From the NCBI RefSeq assembly GCF_000702005.1, contig NZ_JNKI01000015.1, positions 1 to 64,000 of the forward strand: DNA of 64,000 nt, written 5' to 3'. A program made the position numbers and the translations under genes. Source of the DNA: Selenomonas sp. ND2010 (lineage in GTDB: Bacteria > Bacillota > Negativicutes > Selenomonadales > Selenomonadaceae). Below, in pieces: positions 34,135 to 44,000 of this stretch. Every line of letters starts with the position of its first letter. Position 1 is the first letter of the stretch. The notes beneath the pieces were generated by a model that was given only the letters and a program-made list of their open reading frames with translations, searched no databases and was not told the DNA's origin.

Positions 34135-34878
34135 ATGCTTTTAGACGGAAAGGTCGCACTAGTTACTGGTGCTTCGCGTGGCATTGGCCGTGCCATTGCA
34201 GTCCGCCTGGCAAGTGAGGGCGCTAAGGTAGCAATCAATTATGCCGGCAATACGGCTAAGGCTGAAGAGGTCAAAGCAGAAATCGAAAAGAACGGTGGCG
34301 AGGCAATTCTCGTTCAGGCTGACATTTCGAGCGCTGAGGCTGTCGATGCGATGATTGAAAAGGTCACAGAGTCCTTTGGACAGATTGATATTCTGGTAAA
34401 CAATGCGGGCATCACTCGCGATGGGCTTCTCATGCGCATGAAGGATGAGGATTTCGAGGCAGTTATCAATACCAACCTTAAGGGTGTGTTCTACTGCACG
34501 AAGGCTGTTTCCAAGCTTATGATGAAGAAGCGCAGCGGACGCATTGTCAACATGGCATCGGTTGTCGGGCTCATGGGTAATGCCGGTCAGGCCAATTATG
34601 CCGCAGCGAAGGCAGGCGTTATCGGCTTCTCGAAGTCGGCCGCTAAGGAGCTGGCTGCTCGTGGCATTAACGTCAATGTTGTTGCGCCGGGATTCATTGC
34701 TACCGATATGACGGCAGCAATGACGGATAAAGCGAAAGAGGCCACGCTGGCAGGTATCCCCCTCAAGCGTATGGGCCAGCCGGAAGATGTCGCCAATGCG
34801 GTGCTCTTCCTGGTATCGGATTATGCATCCTATATCACGGGTCAGATCGTCAATGTAGACGGCGGCATGGTTATGTGA
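34135..34878 (+). CDS. fabG: 3-oxoacyl-ACP reductase
   Basis: A 247-residue short-chain dehydrogenase reducing 3-ketoacyl-ACP with NADPH. It shows ALVTGASRGIGRAIA, the NNAGITRD motif, catalytic Ser in ASVVGLMG and the YAAAKAG Tyr-Lys pair, and VDGGMVM at the C-terminus. It follows fabD by one base, with AAGGAGGT upstream. Confidence 0.96.
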   Translation: MLLDGKVALVTGASRGIGRAIAVRLASEGAKVAINYAGNTAKAEEVKAEIEKNGGEAILVQADISSAEAVDAMIEKVTESFGQIDILVNNAGITRDGLLMRMKDEDFEAVINTNLKGVFYCTKAVSKLMMKKRSGRIVNMASVVGLMGNAGQANYAAAKAGVIGFSKSAAKELAARGINVNVVAPGFIATDMTAAMTDKAKEATLAGIPLKRMGQPEDVANAVLFLVSDYASYITGQIVNVDGGMVM

Positions 34879-34920
34879 TATAACTATATAGGAACTTTCA
34901 TTTTAAGGAGGTGAAACTTC

Positions 34921-35151
34921 ATGTCGACTTTTGAAAAAGTTAGAGATATCGTTGTTGAGCAGTTAGGTGTTGAGGCTGACGAGGTTGCACTCGAGTCTAC
35001 CTTCATCGATGATTTAGGTGCTGACTCCCTGGATATCGTTGAGCTGATCATGGCTTTCGAGGAGGAATTCAATATTGAGATTCCGGACGAGGCTGCTGAG
35101 AAGATCAAGAGCGTTCAGGACGTAGTTTCCTACATAGACCAGAACAAATAA
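34921..35151 (+). CDS. acpP: Acyl carrier protein
   Basis: A 76-residue acidic ACP. The serine that receives phosphopantetheine is in [22 protein letters not shown]. It is followed by a stable hairpin that may keep its expression above that of downstream genes. Confidence 0.97.
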   Translation: MSTFEKVRDIVVEQLGVEADEVALESTFIDDLGADSLDIVELIMAFEEEFNIEIPDEAAEKIKSVQDVVSYIDQNK

Positions 35152-35170
35152 GTTTGAGCGTCTTACCTGT

Positions 35171-35210
35171 TTGAAAATCCCGTGAAGCTTGTTTCACGGG
35201 ATTTTCTCAA
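35171..35210 (+). terminator. Intra-operon hairpin (partial terminator or attenuator) after acpP
   Basis: TTGAAAATCCCGTGAA pairs with TTCACGGGATTTTCTCAA across a 6-nt loop. The T-rich 3' arm suggests partial termination between acpP and the next gene. Confidence 0.6.
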
Positions 35211-35235
35211 GGTAGGATTGATTGGAGGAGTAACA

Positions 35236-36180
35236 TTGAAACTTCCAGAGCTGAAAATTGGCAATAAGATCGCAAAAGTTCCTATCCAGCAGGGTGGTAT
35301 GGCGATTCGCTTGTCAACGGCCCGTCTGGCGGCAGCTGTAGCGAACGAGGGCGGTATCGGCCTCATTGCCGCATCTGGTATGAGCCACGACGAACTGCGT
35401 TATGAAATCCGGCTCGCACGTTCGCTTACGTCTGGTATCATCGGCATCAATATCATGGTAGCAGCAGCAGATTTCGCCGGCGTTGTAAATACGGCGATTG
35501 AGGAAGGCATCGATCTTGTTGTAGCTGGTGCTGGTTTTTCCCGTGATATGTTTGCTCTCGGTAAAGAATCTGGAACGCCAATTGTTCCGATTGTTTCTTC
35601 CGTTAAATTAGCTAAAATTTCAGAGCGTCTTGGTGCAGCTGCCATTGTCCTCGAGGGCAAGGAAGCTGGTGGACATCTCGGTACGGATACGTCAGTACGT
35701 GACCTTATTGCAGATGTCAGCGCAGCGGTAAATATTCCAGTCATTGCGGCTGGTGGTGTACTGCATGGCCAGGACATCGTTGATTTGATAAAATTGGGCG
35801 CTGCAGGCGTCCAGATGGGATCCCGTTTTGCGGCTTGCGAAGAGTCTAATGCGGCTCCTGCACTCAAGGAATACTATCTGAAATCAAAACCAGAGGATAT
35901 CGTGGTAATCCACAGTCCTGTTGGCCTTCCAGGACGTGCGGTCCGCACGCCGTTCTCGGCAAAAGTCATGGAGGGACCTGTCCCGCCGACGAAATGCGAT
36001 GCCTGCCTCAAGGCATGCAAGCACAATTTCTGCATTATTCGTGCGCTTACGCGGGCACAGCAGGGCGATGTGGAGACCGGTCTGGTATTTACTGGCGAAT
36101 ATATGCCGAAGATTGATAAAATCATGACCGTTCACGAAATCTTTGAGCAGCTCAAGGCTGAAGCTGAGGCTGCCAACTGA
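35236..36180 (+). CDS. Nitronate monooxygenase / FabK-like flavoprotein
   Basis: A 314-residue FMN oxidoreductase, a second FabK-superfamily member in the operon (PIQQGGMAIRLSTARLAAAVA; VLEGKEAGGHLG; IAAGGVLHGQDIVDLIKLGA). Unlike fabK, it carries four cysteines near the C-terminus (C-x2-C-x3-C-x4-C, residues 254-266), as do many Firmicutes proteins annotated as nitronate monooxygenase. It starts with TTG 5 nt behind GGAGGAG. Its exact role in fatty-acid synthesis or repair is unknown. Confidence 0.85.
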   Translation: MKLPELKIGNKIAKVPIQQGGMAIRLSTARLAAAVANEGGIGLIAASGMSHDELRYEIRLARSLTSGIIGINIMVAAADFAGVVNTAIEEGIDLVVAGAGFSRDMFALGKESGTPIVPIVSSVKLAKISERLGAAAIVLEGKEAGGHLGTDTSVRDLIADVSAAVNIPVIAAGGVLHGQDIVDLIKLGAAGVQMGSRFAACEESNAAPALKEYYLKSKPEDIVVIHSPVGLPGRAVRTPFSAKVMEGPVPPTKCDACLKACKHNFCIIRALTRAQQGDVETGLVFTGEYMPKIDKIMTVHEIFEQLKAEAEAAN

Positions 36181-36226
36181 GCAGACGTTTTCTAAACGAC
36201 TAAATAATTGAGAGGAGCTATTCGTT

Positions 36227-37471
36227 TTGAGTAATCGTGTAGTAATCACTGGTCTGGGCGCAATCACCCCGATTGGTATGGGTAAGGAAGAATTCTGGAA
36301 TGGTCTGATGGAAGGCCGTAATGGTATCGATAAGATTACCCGCTTTGATGCGTCGGAATACGGTGCACAGATCGCTGGTGAAGTTAAGGATTTCGATCCA
36401 GCTGCTTACATCGATAAAAAAGAAGCTAAACGCATGGACCGTTACACGCAGTTTGCTGTTGCAGCTGCTGGCATGGCTATTGACGATGCAAAACTCGATC
36501 TGGAAAAAGAGGATTTGGATCGTATTGGCACTTTCGTTGGCGCTGGTATCGGCGGTATCGAGACGATGCATTCCCAGTATGAAAAACTCTTTGCCAAAGG
36601 CCCAGGCCGCATCAGCCCGTTCTTCATCCCGATGATGATTGCCAACATGGCTGCTGGCCAGGTTTCCATCACGTACAAACTGCATGGTCCGTCCAGCTGC
36701 ATTGTTACGGCTTGTGCTACGGGGTCCAACTGCATTGGTGATGCGTTCCGCGTTATCCAGCGTGGTGATGCAGATGTCATGATTGCTGGTGGTACGGAAG
36801 CTGCTATCTCTGAAGCTGCTGTTGCTGGTTTTGCCGCTATGAAGGCGCTTTGCATGGATCACAACGATGATCCGGCACATGCTTCCCGTCCGTTTGACAA
36901 GAACCGCAGCGGTTTCGTCATGGGCGAGGGCGCTGGTCTCGTAGTTCTCGAGAGCCTTGAACACGCAAAAGCTCGTGGGGCTCATATCTATGCTGAGGTT
37001 GTTGGCTATGGTGCTAACTCTGATGCATATCATATCACCAGCCCAGCTCCGGGTGGCGAATATCAGGCAAAATGCATGCAGGCAGCCCTGGATGATGCTG
37101 GCATGAAGGCTTCGGAGGTCGACTATGTCAATGCACATGGTACTTCCACGCATATGAATGATGAAGGCGAAACGATGGCAATTAAGTCTGTATGGGGCGA
37201 AGCTGCAAAAGACGTTTCCGTTTCTTCCATTAAATCCATGACGGGGCATCTGCTCGGTGCTGCTGGTGGTGTTGAGTGCATCGCTACGGCATTGGCTATC
37301 GAAAATGATATGCTGCCGCCGACGATGAACTATGAGACCCAGGATGAGGGACTTGATCTTGACTACGTTCCGAACAAGGCAAAAGCTAAGACGGTTCGTG
37401 CAGCTATGTCCAACAACTTCGGTTTTGGTGGTCACAATGCCTGCCTGCTGCTGAAAAAGTACGCAGAGTAA
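36227..37471 (+). CDS. fabF: 3-oxoacyl-ACP synthase II
   Basis: A 414-residue condensing enzyme elongating acyl chains. The catalytic triad is seen as Cys in VTACATGSNC, His in NAHGTSTHMND and His in KSMTGHLLGAAG. It starts with TTG after GAGAGGAG. It is the only condensing enzyme in the operon. Confidence 0.96.
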   Translation: MSNRVVITGLGAITPIGMGKEEFWNGLMEGRNGIDKITRFDASEYGAQIAGEVKDFDPAAYIDKKEAKRMDRYTQFAVAAAGMAIDDAKLDLEKEDLDRIGTFVGAGIGGIETMHSQYEKLFAKGPGRISPFFIPMMIANMAAGQVSITYKLHGPSSCIVTACATGSNCIGDAFRVIQRGDADVMIAGGTEAAISEAAVAGFAAMKALCMDHNDDPAHASRPFDKNRSGFVMGEGAGLVVLESLEHAKARGAHIYAEVVGYGANSDAYHITSPAPGGEYQAKCMQAALDDAGMKASEVDYVNAHGTSTHMNDEGETMAIKSVWGEAAKDVSVSSIKSMTGHLLGAAGGVECIATALAIENDMLPPTMNYETQDEGLDLDYVPNKAKAKTVRAAMSNNFGFGGHNACLLLKKYAE

Positions 37472-37483
37472 TGGAGGCTGACG

Positions 37484-38200
37484 ATGGAAAACATTCTGTC
37501 GGAAGAGCGCAAACAATCGCTTCGTGAGCTGGCAAAGAGGCTAGGAGTGGAGTTTCACAATTTAAACTTCCTTCAGCAGGCGCTGACTCATACATCCTAC
37601 GCGAATGAATCCAAAGGAAACATCGTCCATAATGAACGTCTCGAGTTTTTAGGAGATGCTGTGCTGGAGCTTGCCTCCAGCACTTATCTTTATCAGCACT
37701 TTCCGCAGATGCCGGAAGGTCAGTTGACCAAGACCAGAGCCAGCATCGTTTGCTCAGCAACGCTGGCTAAGCTGGCTGCGGGGCTTCATCTAGGCGATTA
37801 CCTGCTTTTAGGTCATGGCGAAGAGATGGGTGGCGGGCGTACGCGTCAGACAAATCTTGAGGATGCATTTGAATCCGTTATCGGAGCAATATATCTTGAT
37901 CAGGGCTGGGAAGCAGCTCAGGCCTATGTATTGCGTCAGCTCGAATCGGAATTTGAACTTGTCAAACACGGGGCAATTTTAAAAGACTACAAGACTATCC
38001 TTCAAGAGGAAGTCTATCAACACGAGGGGCAAAGTGTTGTTTATGAACTGGTAGCAGAAGAAGGCCCAGATCATGATAAGAGCTTTACGTTTCAGGTCCG
38101 TATTACTGGACGAGTAATGGGACAGGGAACGGGGCACAGCAAAAAAGAAGCGGAACAGCACGCAGCCCGTGAAGCATTAGAAAAACTCAAGCTGAAATAA
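37484..38200 (+). CDS. rnc: Ribonuclease III
   Basis: A 238-residue double-strand-specific RNase. The catalytic motif NERLEFLGDAVLELA lies near residue 46; the second acidic cluster is in EDAFESVIGAIYLDQG. A double-stranded RNA-binding domain fills about 160-235 (GTGHSKKEAEQHAAREAL). It follows fabF by 12 nt, a common lipid-operon ending in Firmicutes. Confidence 0.96.
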   Translation: MENILSEERKQSLRELAKRLGVEFHNLNFLQQALTHTSYANESKGNIVHNERLEFLGDAVLELASSTYLYQHFPQMPEGQLTKTRASIVCSATLAKLAAGLHLGDYLLLGHGEEMGGGRTRQTNLEDAFESVIGAIYLDQGWEAAQAYVLRQLESEFELVKHGAILKDYKTILQEEVYQHEGQSVVYELVAEEGPDHDKSFTFQVRITGRVMGQGTGHSKKEAEQHAAREALEKLKLK

Positions 38201-38236
38201 AAAAAGCGCAGGCAAAAGCTTGCGCCTTTTTTCTTG
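38201..38236 (+). terminator. Terminator of the fab-rnc operon
   Basis: Imperfect hairpin AAAAAGCGCA...TGCGCCTTTTTT with a T-run; one bulge in the stem. Confidence 0.7.
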
Positions 38237-38324
38237 TGAGAAGAATAAAGGTTACGCGATCGTTTTGCCTATGGCAAAAGCGGGTCAGCAGCGTTATAAT
38301 GAAGAAAATGGAAGGGGGAGTTTT

Positions 38325-39131
38325 ATGCGGAAATTGACAATCCTTGGTACTGGATTCGCTATGGCGACAAAATGCTTCAATACGTGTTTCTTTTTAGAGC
38401 TGGAGGATGGCAGCTTGTTTTTGACCGATGCCGGTGGTGGCAACGGTATCCTTCGGCAACTCGAAGTTACTGGATTTGATTATCAGAAGTGTCATCATAT
38501 GTTTGTGACACATGGGCATACGGATCATGTCCTCGGGGTTATTTGGATCATACGCAAAGTGGCAGATCTCATGAATAAGGGAAAATATAGCGGTTCGTTT
38601 CATATTTATTGCCATGATGTCGTCAAAGAAATGTTACAGACCATGACAAAGATGACATTGAAGAAAAAAGATTTTGCTCGGGTCGGAACAGATATCTTGA
38701 TTCATGAACTGAAGGATGGTCAGAGTGTCGAGCTGGGGACGTTTAAGCTCACGGCATTTGATATCTTATCGACGAAGGCGAAGCAGTTTGGTTATTGCTT
38801 GAATTTTTCCGATGGGATGAAGTTTACCTGTCTGGGGGATGAGCCGTACAATGAACATGATCGGAAATATGCGGAGCAGGCAGACTGGCTGCTCGCAGAG
38901 GCCTTTTGTCAGTACAAGGACCGCGAGATTTTCAAGCCCTATGAAAAAAATCACAGCACGGTAAAAGAAGCCAGTGAGTTGGCAGAACAACTAGGGGTTA
39001 AAAATCTGGTGCTCTACCATACGGAGGATAAGCATCTAGATACCCGTAAACAGGAGTATTCGGCTGAGGCTGGAAAATATTATCATGGCAATGTCTATGT
39101 TCCTGATGATTTGGATGTAATTCCCTTATAA
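38325..39131 (+). CDS. Metallo-beta-lactamase-fold hydrolase
   Basis: A 268-residue MBL-fold protein resembling the RNase Z branch. Metal ligands are in VTHGHTDHVLGV, CLGDEPYNEHD and a late LVLYHTEDKH. The substrate cannot be told. A longer frame starts at 38220, but the ATG at 38325 lies after GAAGGGGGAG. A TATAAT at 38295-38300 is probably its -10. Single gene. Confidence 0.85.
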   Translation: MRKLTILGTGFAMATKCFNTCFFLELEDGSLFLTDAGGGNGILRQLEVTGFDYQKCHHMFVTHGHTDHVLGVIWIIRKVADLMNKGKYSGSFHIYCHDVVKEMLQTMTKMTLKKKDFARVGTDILIHELKDGQSVELGTFKLTAFDILSTKAKQFGYCLNFSDGMKFTCLGDEPYNEHDRKYAEQADWLLAEAFCQYKDREIFKPYEKNHSTVKEASELAEQLGVKNLVLYHTEDKHLDTRKQEYSAEAGKYYHGNVYVPDDLDVIPL

Positions 39132-39132
39132 G

Positions 39133-39178
39133 AAAGAGCTGCATCAAGAGTGAGGAACTCTTGTTGCAGCTCTTTTAG
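39133..39178. terminator. Bidirectional terminator
   Basis: Arms AAAGAGCTGCATCAAGAGT and ACTCTTGTTGCAGCTCTTT between convergent genes, with one mismatch. Confidence 0.85.
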
Positions 39179-39612
39179 TTCGCAAACATTTTTTCAACCA
39201 GTGAATTGAAATTAGAAATTGCATCACCGAGCTTGGCTTTTTCGGCTGCGGTGAGGTGTTGGATGCGTTCGGTAAAGCGTTTGCGGACAATTTCGTTTTG
39301 GTCATCGATGATTTGTTTTCCCGCCGGAGTCAGTGTTATGACAAAGCGGCGGCGGTCATTGATATCGGCTTGCTTTTGAACGAGCTTGTTTTTTACGAGT
39401 TTGTCGATAACGGTGGTCATCTGCTGTTTGGAAATCTTGAGAATGTGGCTGATTTCAGTAATCGAGACAGCTTCTTCGGTTAATACGACCATTAGAACAC
39501 CAAATTGATTCAACGGAATAGGAACTTTAGTCTGTCGATAGAAGTTGTTATGTATGAGCATCAACGTTTCGATGAATTTTTGTGATACATTCGGCGTCGA
39601 TATCGTTTCCAT
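39175..39612 (-). CDS. MarR-family regulator
   Basis: A 145-residue winged-helix regulator. The DNA-binding part includes SITEISHILKISKQQMTTVIDKLVKNKLVQKQ and the wing DINDRRRFVITLTPAGK. It is divergent from an RND efflux operon and is the obvious candidate repressor, likely released by a toxic compound. AT-rich palindromes occupy the shared upstream region. Confidence 0.9.
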   Translation of the reverse strand: METISTPNVSQKFIETLMLIHNNFYRQTKVPIPLNQFGVLMVVLTEEAVSITEISHILKISKQQMTTVIDKLVKNKLVQKQADINDRRRFVITLTPAGKQIIDDQNEIVRKRFTERIQHLTAAEKAKLGDAISNFNSLVEKMFAN

Positions 39613-39725
39613 AATCGAAAAATTACCCCTTTAATTAAATAATCATTAAATCTTGGAGAATGGAGGCTTAGACGAAGTCATTTTCTTGACTTTTTCTTAG
39701 ATATAATATACTATATATTTCATCG

Positions 39726-39747
39726 ATAGTAAACATTTATTTACTAT
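39726..39747. promoter_or_regulatory. Candidate MarR operator
   Basis: Perfect inverted repeat ATAGTAAA-CATTTA-TTTACTAT between marR and the pump. A second AT-rich inverted repeat, TTTAAT-N9-ATTAAA, lies at 39630-39650 near the regulator start. A TATAAT (39702-39707) lies between them. Confidence 0.5.
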
Positions 39748-39850
39748 TTCATTGAAGCCATGCTTCTGTAGAGATGGGAATGGAATGTTTCATAGGCAGT
39801 GGAGGAGAAACTGTCTCTTTTGTTGTCTGTGCTAAAAGGAGGTTAATACT

Positions 39851-41065
39851 TTGTTTTTTGCGAAAAACAAGAAGACGAAGGCATTGATGATTGGCATTTC
39901 GCTAGCCATTTCTTCAAGCTTTATCGTGGCGGGCTGCGGGCAGAATAAACAGCAACAGCAGCAGGGAACCCAGGTAAAGGCCATGCAAGTGATTCAGCAG
40001 GATACGCCGCTGACTAGTGAATTTGCCGGTCAAATCGTGGGGAAAGATGAAGTAAAGGTCCAGTCCAAAGTATCGGGCAATGTCGTCGACAAGTATGTGA
40101 CAGGCGGCCAATATGTAGAGGCGGGGCAGCCCCTCTACAAGATTGACTCGCGTCAGTACGAATCCGCTGTTTTGCAGGCCCAGGCAAATCTGTCGCAGTC
40201 CCAGGCAACGCTCAGCAATGCCGTAACGGACTTGGGCCGCTATCAGCAGCTGCTTTCTGCCCAGGCGATTTCTGAGCAGACGGTTGCCAATCAGCAGGCA
40301 AATGTCAATGCCTATAGCGCTGCGGCAGCTGCCAATGACGCGCTGTTGCGCAAGGCCCAACAGGATCTTGCCGATACGGTGATTTATGCACCGATGAGTG
40401 GTCAGTTGTCCGTCGATGATGTCGCCGTGGGCACTTTTGCGGCTGCTGGCAGTACCAATTTGGTTACGATTGGTTCTTCGAATCCGGTGTTTGCACAATT
40501 CAGCATTTCCGAGAGCGATTATCTGAAGTTCTCGAATTATGCTGCTTCGCAGAATGGCAATGGTATGTCGCCGACGGTATCCATCACACTTTCCGATGGT
40601 ACCCAGTATCCCATTGAGGGAAAGATTGTCCAGACAGACCGCGCGCTGTCCTCCAACACTGGCACGCTGACGGTCAAGGCACTTTTTGATAATCCAGATG
40701 GATTGCTGCTGCCGGGAATGTTTGCACGCATTCGCTTGTCGGGAGAGATCGTTCCTAACGCAATTCTCGTTCCGCAGCGTGCGGTACAGCAGCTTTTGGG
40801 CAAATCTTTTGTCATGGTGGTTGGCGAAGACGGCAAATCGGAAGCGCGCACGGTAACGCTGGGCGATAAAGTCGGCAGTTATTACATTATTAAAGATGGT
40901 CTGACGGCGGCCGATGTTGTCGTTGTCGAGGGCTTGTCGAACCTGCAGGAGGGCATCACGCTTGCGGTTACCATGGTCACGCCAGATGATATGGGCTTCT
41001 CCTTGACTACGGATGATAGCAAATTTGATGCGAATGAGATTGCAACTTCTGATTCGAACAAGTAA
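39851..41065 (+). CDS. RND efflux periplasmic adaptor lipoprotein (AcrA-like)
   Basis: A 404-residue membrane-fusion protein. The N-terminus is a lipoprotein signal ending in the lipobox VAGC (about residues 26-29). Barrel-sandwich and helical hairpin regions follow (VSGNVVDKYVTGGQYVEAGQ; a coiled coil at about 90-155), then beta-barrel and membrane-proximal domains. It links the inner-membrane pump to an outer-membrane channel. TTG start behind AAAGGAGG. The pump follows 12 nt later; no TolC gene is present nearby. Confidence 0.94.
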   Translation: MFFAKNKKTKALMIGISLAISSSFIVAGCGQNKQQQQQGTQVKAMQVIQQDTPLTSEFAGQIVGKDEVKVQSKVSGNVVDKYVTGGQYVEAGQPLYKIDSRQYESAVLQAQANLSQSQATLSNAVTDLGRYQQLLSAQAISEQTVANQQANVNAYSAAAAANDALLRKAQQDLADTVIYAPMSGQLSVDDVAVGTFAAAGSTNLVTIGSSNPVFAQFSISESDYLKFSNYAASQNGNGMSPTVSITLSDGTQYPIEGKIVQTDRALSSNTGTLTVKALFDNPDGLLLPGMFARIRLSGEIVPNAILVPQRAVQQLLGKSFVMVVGEDGKSEARTVTLGDKVGSYYIIKDGLTAADVVVVEGLSNLQEGITLAVTMVTPDDMGFSLTTDDSKFDANEIATSDSNK

Positions 41066-41077
41066 GGGGGCGGCATC

Positions 41078-44000
41078 TTGTCAAAATTCTTTATACACCG
41101 CCCGATATTTGCTATCGTCATTTCCATAATCATTGTCATTGTTGGTGTACTGGCAGCGTTCCAGCTGCCGATTGCCCAATATCCACAGATTTCGCCGCCG
41201 ACGGTATCGGTAAGTACCACGTATACGGGTGCGAATGCCTCGGTTGTCAATGAGACGGTAGCGCAGATTGTCGAGCAACAGATTAATGGTACGCAGGGCA
41301 TGGATTATATGTCCTCGAATTCGGATGATACAGGCCGCTATAGCCTGAAAGTCGTATTTGAGACAGGTACTGATGGTGATATGGATGCCGTCAAGGTACA
41401 GAACAATGCGGCAACGGCAACCGCCAGCCTGCCTTCGGATGTACAGACGGTTGGTCTTACGACGCGTAAGTCTTCCAATGATATGGCTTATATGCTTTCG
41501 CTGTATTCGCCAGATGGCACCTACGATCGTGCTTTTATGAAGAACTACGCAGATATTTATCTGCTGGATGAGTTAAAGCGCGTTCCAGGCGTCGGCGACG
41601 TCCAGATCTTTGGTTCGGACTATGCGATGCGGGTATGGCTTAATCCGGATAAGCTCGCAGAGCTCAACCTCACGGTAGCCGATGTCACGTCGGCAATCAA
41701 AGAACAGAATGTCCAGGCTCCGGCTGGTACGGTTGGTGCAATGCCAGTCAACAACGGTCAGGAGAAGCAGTATACTGGTAAAATTGCTGGCCGTTTGGTA
41801 ACGCCAGAGGAGTTTGGCAATGTTATCCTGCGTTCGGATAATGGAAAGTTTGTCCGTTTGAAGGACGTTGCCCGCGTTGAGACGGGGGAGAAGTCCAGTT
41901 CGATTGTTTCAAAATTCAACGGCTATCCTTCGGTAGGTTTCGGTATTAACCTGACCAGTGATGCCAATGCGATGGAGACAGTAGCTGGCGTTCGCAAAGT
42001 TTTGGAAAAGGCAGAGCCGAACTTGCCGCCAAACCTCAAGATGTCGCAGATTTTCGACTCGACGAATTACATCAAGGCATCGATTAAAGAGGTTTTGGAG
42101 ACGTTCCTCGAGGCTTTGGCACTGGTCGTTCTCGTTATTTTCTTGTTCTTGCAGAATTGGCGGGCGACAGTCATCCCGCTGTTGGCCGTTCCGGTATCCC
42201 TCATTGGTACCTTGGCTGCTTTTATCGTATTGGATTTCTCTATCAATACGTTGACACTGTTTGCTATGGTGTTGGCGATCGGCCTGGTTGTCGATGATGC
42301 TATCGTCGTAATCGAAAACGTCGAGAAGCATATGGAAGAAGGCTTGGAACCGATTGATGCAACGGAGCGGGCAATGGATGAAGTCCAGGGGCCGGTTGTG
42401 GCTATCGCTTTCGTTCTTGCCGCCGTATTTGTGCCAGTCGCCTTCCTCGGTGGCATGACTGGTGTGCTGTACAAACAGTTCGCGTTAACGATTGCTGTTT
42501 CTATGGCTCTGTCGGCTTTCGTCGCCTTGACGCTGACGCCGGCACTTTGTGCGATGATTCTCAAACGTCATGAAGAAAAAGACGATGAGGGTGCGCTGGG
42601 AAGATTCTTTGTGAAGTTCAATAACTGGTTTGAACGCACCAAACGCGGTTATATGGGGATCGTTGCCAAGTTTATCCGCCGTACGCGGTTGGCGATTTTA
42701 TTCATGGTCATCGTCTGCATTGCCGCTGGTGCCGTGTACAAGATTATGCCATCGACCTTCGTTCCCAGCGAAGACCAGGGCTATCTCTTTACGGTAGTCC
42801 AATTGCCTGAGGGCACGTCGATGAACCAAACCCAGAAATCCATTGACAAGGTAGCGAAAGCAGCTATGGAAAATGTCGATGGGGTAGAGAACGTCATGGC
42901 TATCACAGGCTTTGATATCTTGTCTGGCGGCGCTAAGCCAAGTGCAGGTATGGTCGTCCTGGGGATGAAAGACTGGAGTCAGCGTACGGCTCCGGGAACC
43001 TCGGTTGATGCCGCTGTCGGAAAAATGTTTGGCCTGGGGGCAAAGGTAGCTCCGGAGGCAACGGTCATCGCCATGAATCCGCCGGCTTTGCCAGGCCTTG
43101 GTTCAGTAGGCGGTTGGTCGCTGGAACTTCAGGATATGTCCGGTCATACGGATAAAGAGCTCTCGGATATCACGAACAAGATTGTAGCAGCAGCTAATCA
43201 ACGGCCGGAACTTCAAGGTGTCCGTACGACGTTTAAGATGACGGCGCCGAGTTATGAATTTGAAATTGACCGCGAACGCGTCAAACAGTTAGGGGTACAG
43301 CTTTCGGATGTATTCACTGCGATGCAGGTCAACTTTGGTGGTACGCAGGTCAATGACTTTAACCAGTTTGGTCGTTCGTATAAGGTAATGCTTCAGGCCG
43401 ATACACAGTATCGCAGTGAAGCAGATGCTGCGAAGTTTATCTTCGTCAAGAGCAGCAGTGGTACGATGGTTCCGCTGGATACGCTATTGAAACCGAAACT
43501 CAGCTCGGGACCGACGTCGATTTCCCGTTTCAATGGGGCACGTTCGGTCACGATTCAGGGTAACGCTGGCCAGGGATATTCTTCCGGTCAGGCTATGGCA
43601 GCGATTCAGGAAATCGTTAAGCAGAATACCGATAATGGTTTCAATATCGAGTGGTCCGGTCAGAGCCGTGAGGAATCGAAGGCATCGAGTTCAACGCTTC
43701 AGGTCTTAGGTTTGGCCTTGGTGTTCGTGTTCCTCTGCTTGGCAGCACTTTACGAGAGCTGGAGCGTACCGTTTGCGGTATTGCTTACGGTACCGACTGG
43801 TATCATGGGCGCATTGGTTTCCGAGTATGGTCTTTCCATGCTGGAGGCAATGTTTGGCCATGTAAATGCTGGCCTTCAGAATAGCGTCTACATGCAGATC
43901 GGTATCATCATGATTATCGGTCTGGCTGCTAAGAACGCTATCCTGATCGTTGAGTTTGCGAAGGTTCGTGTGGACCGTGGTATGGAGCCGGTAAAGGCAG

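Noticed and set aside
33141-34238. 365-codon frame antisense to fabD and the start of fabG
   Set aside because: Covers parts of two firmly identified genes on the other strand and has no recognisable domain.
36218-37516. 432-codon frame antisense to fabF
   Set aside because: It mirrors fabF exactly, has a composition typical of reverse-strand shadows, and no ribosome-binding site or family similarity. fabF is certain.
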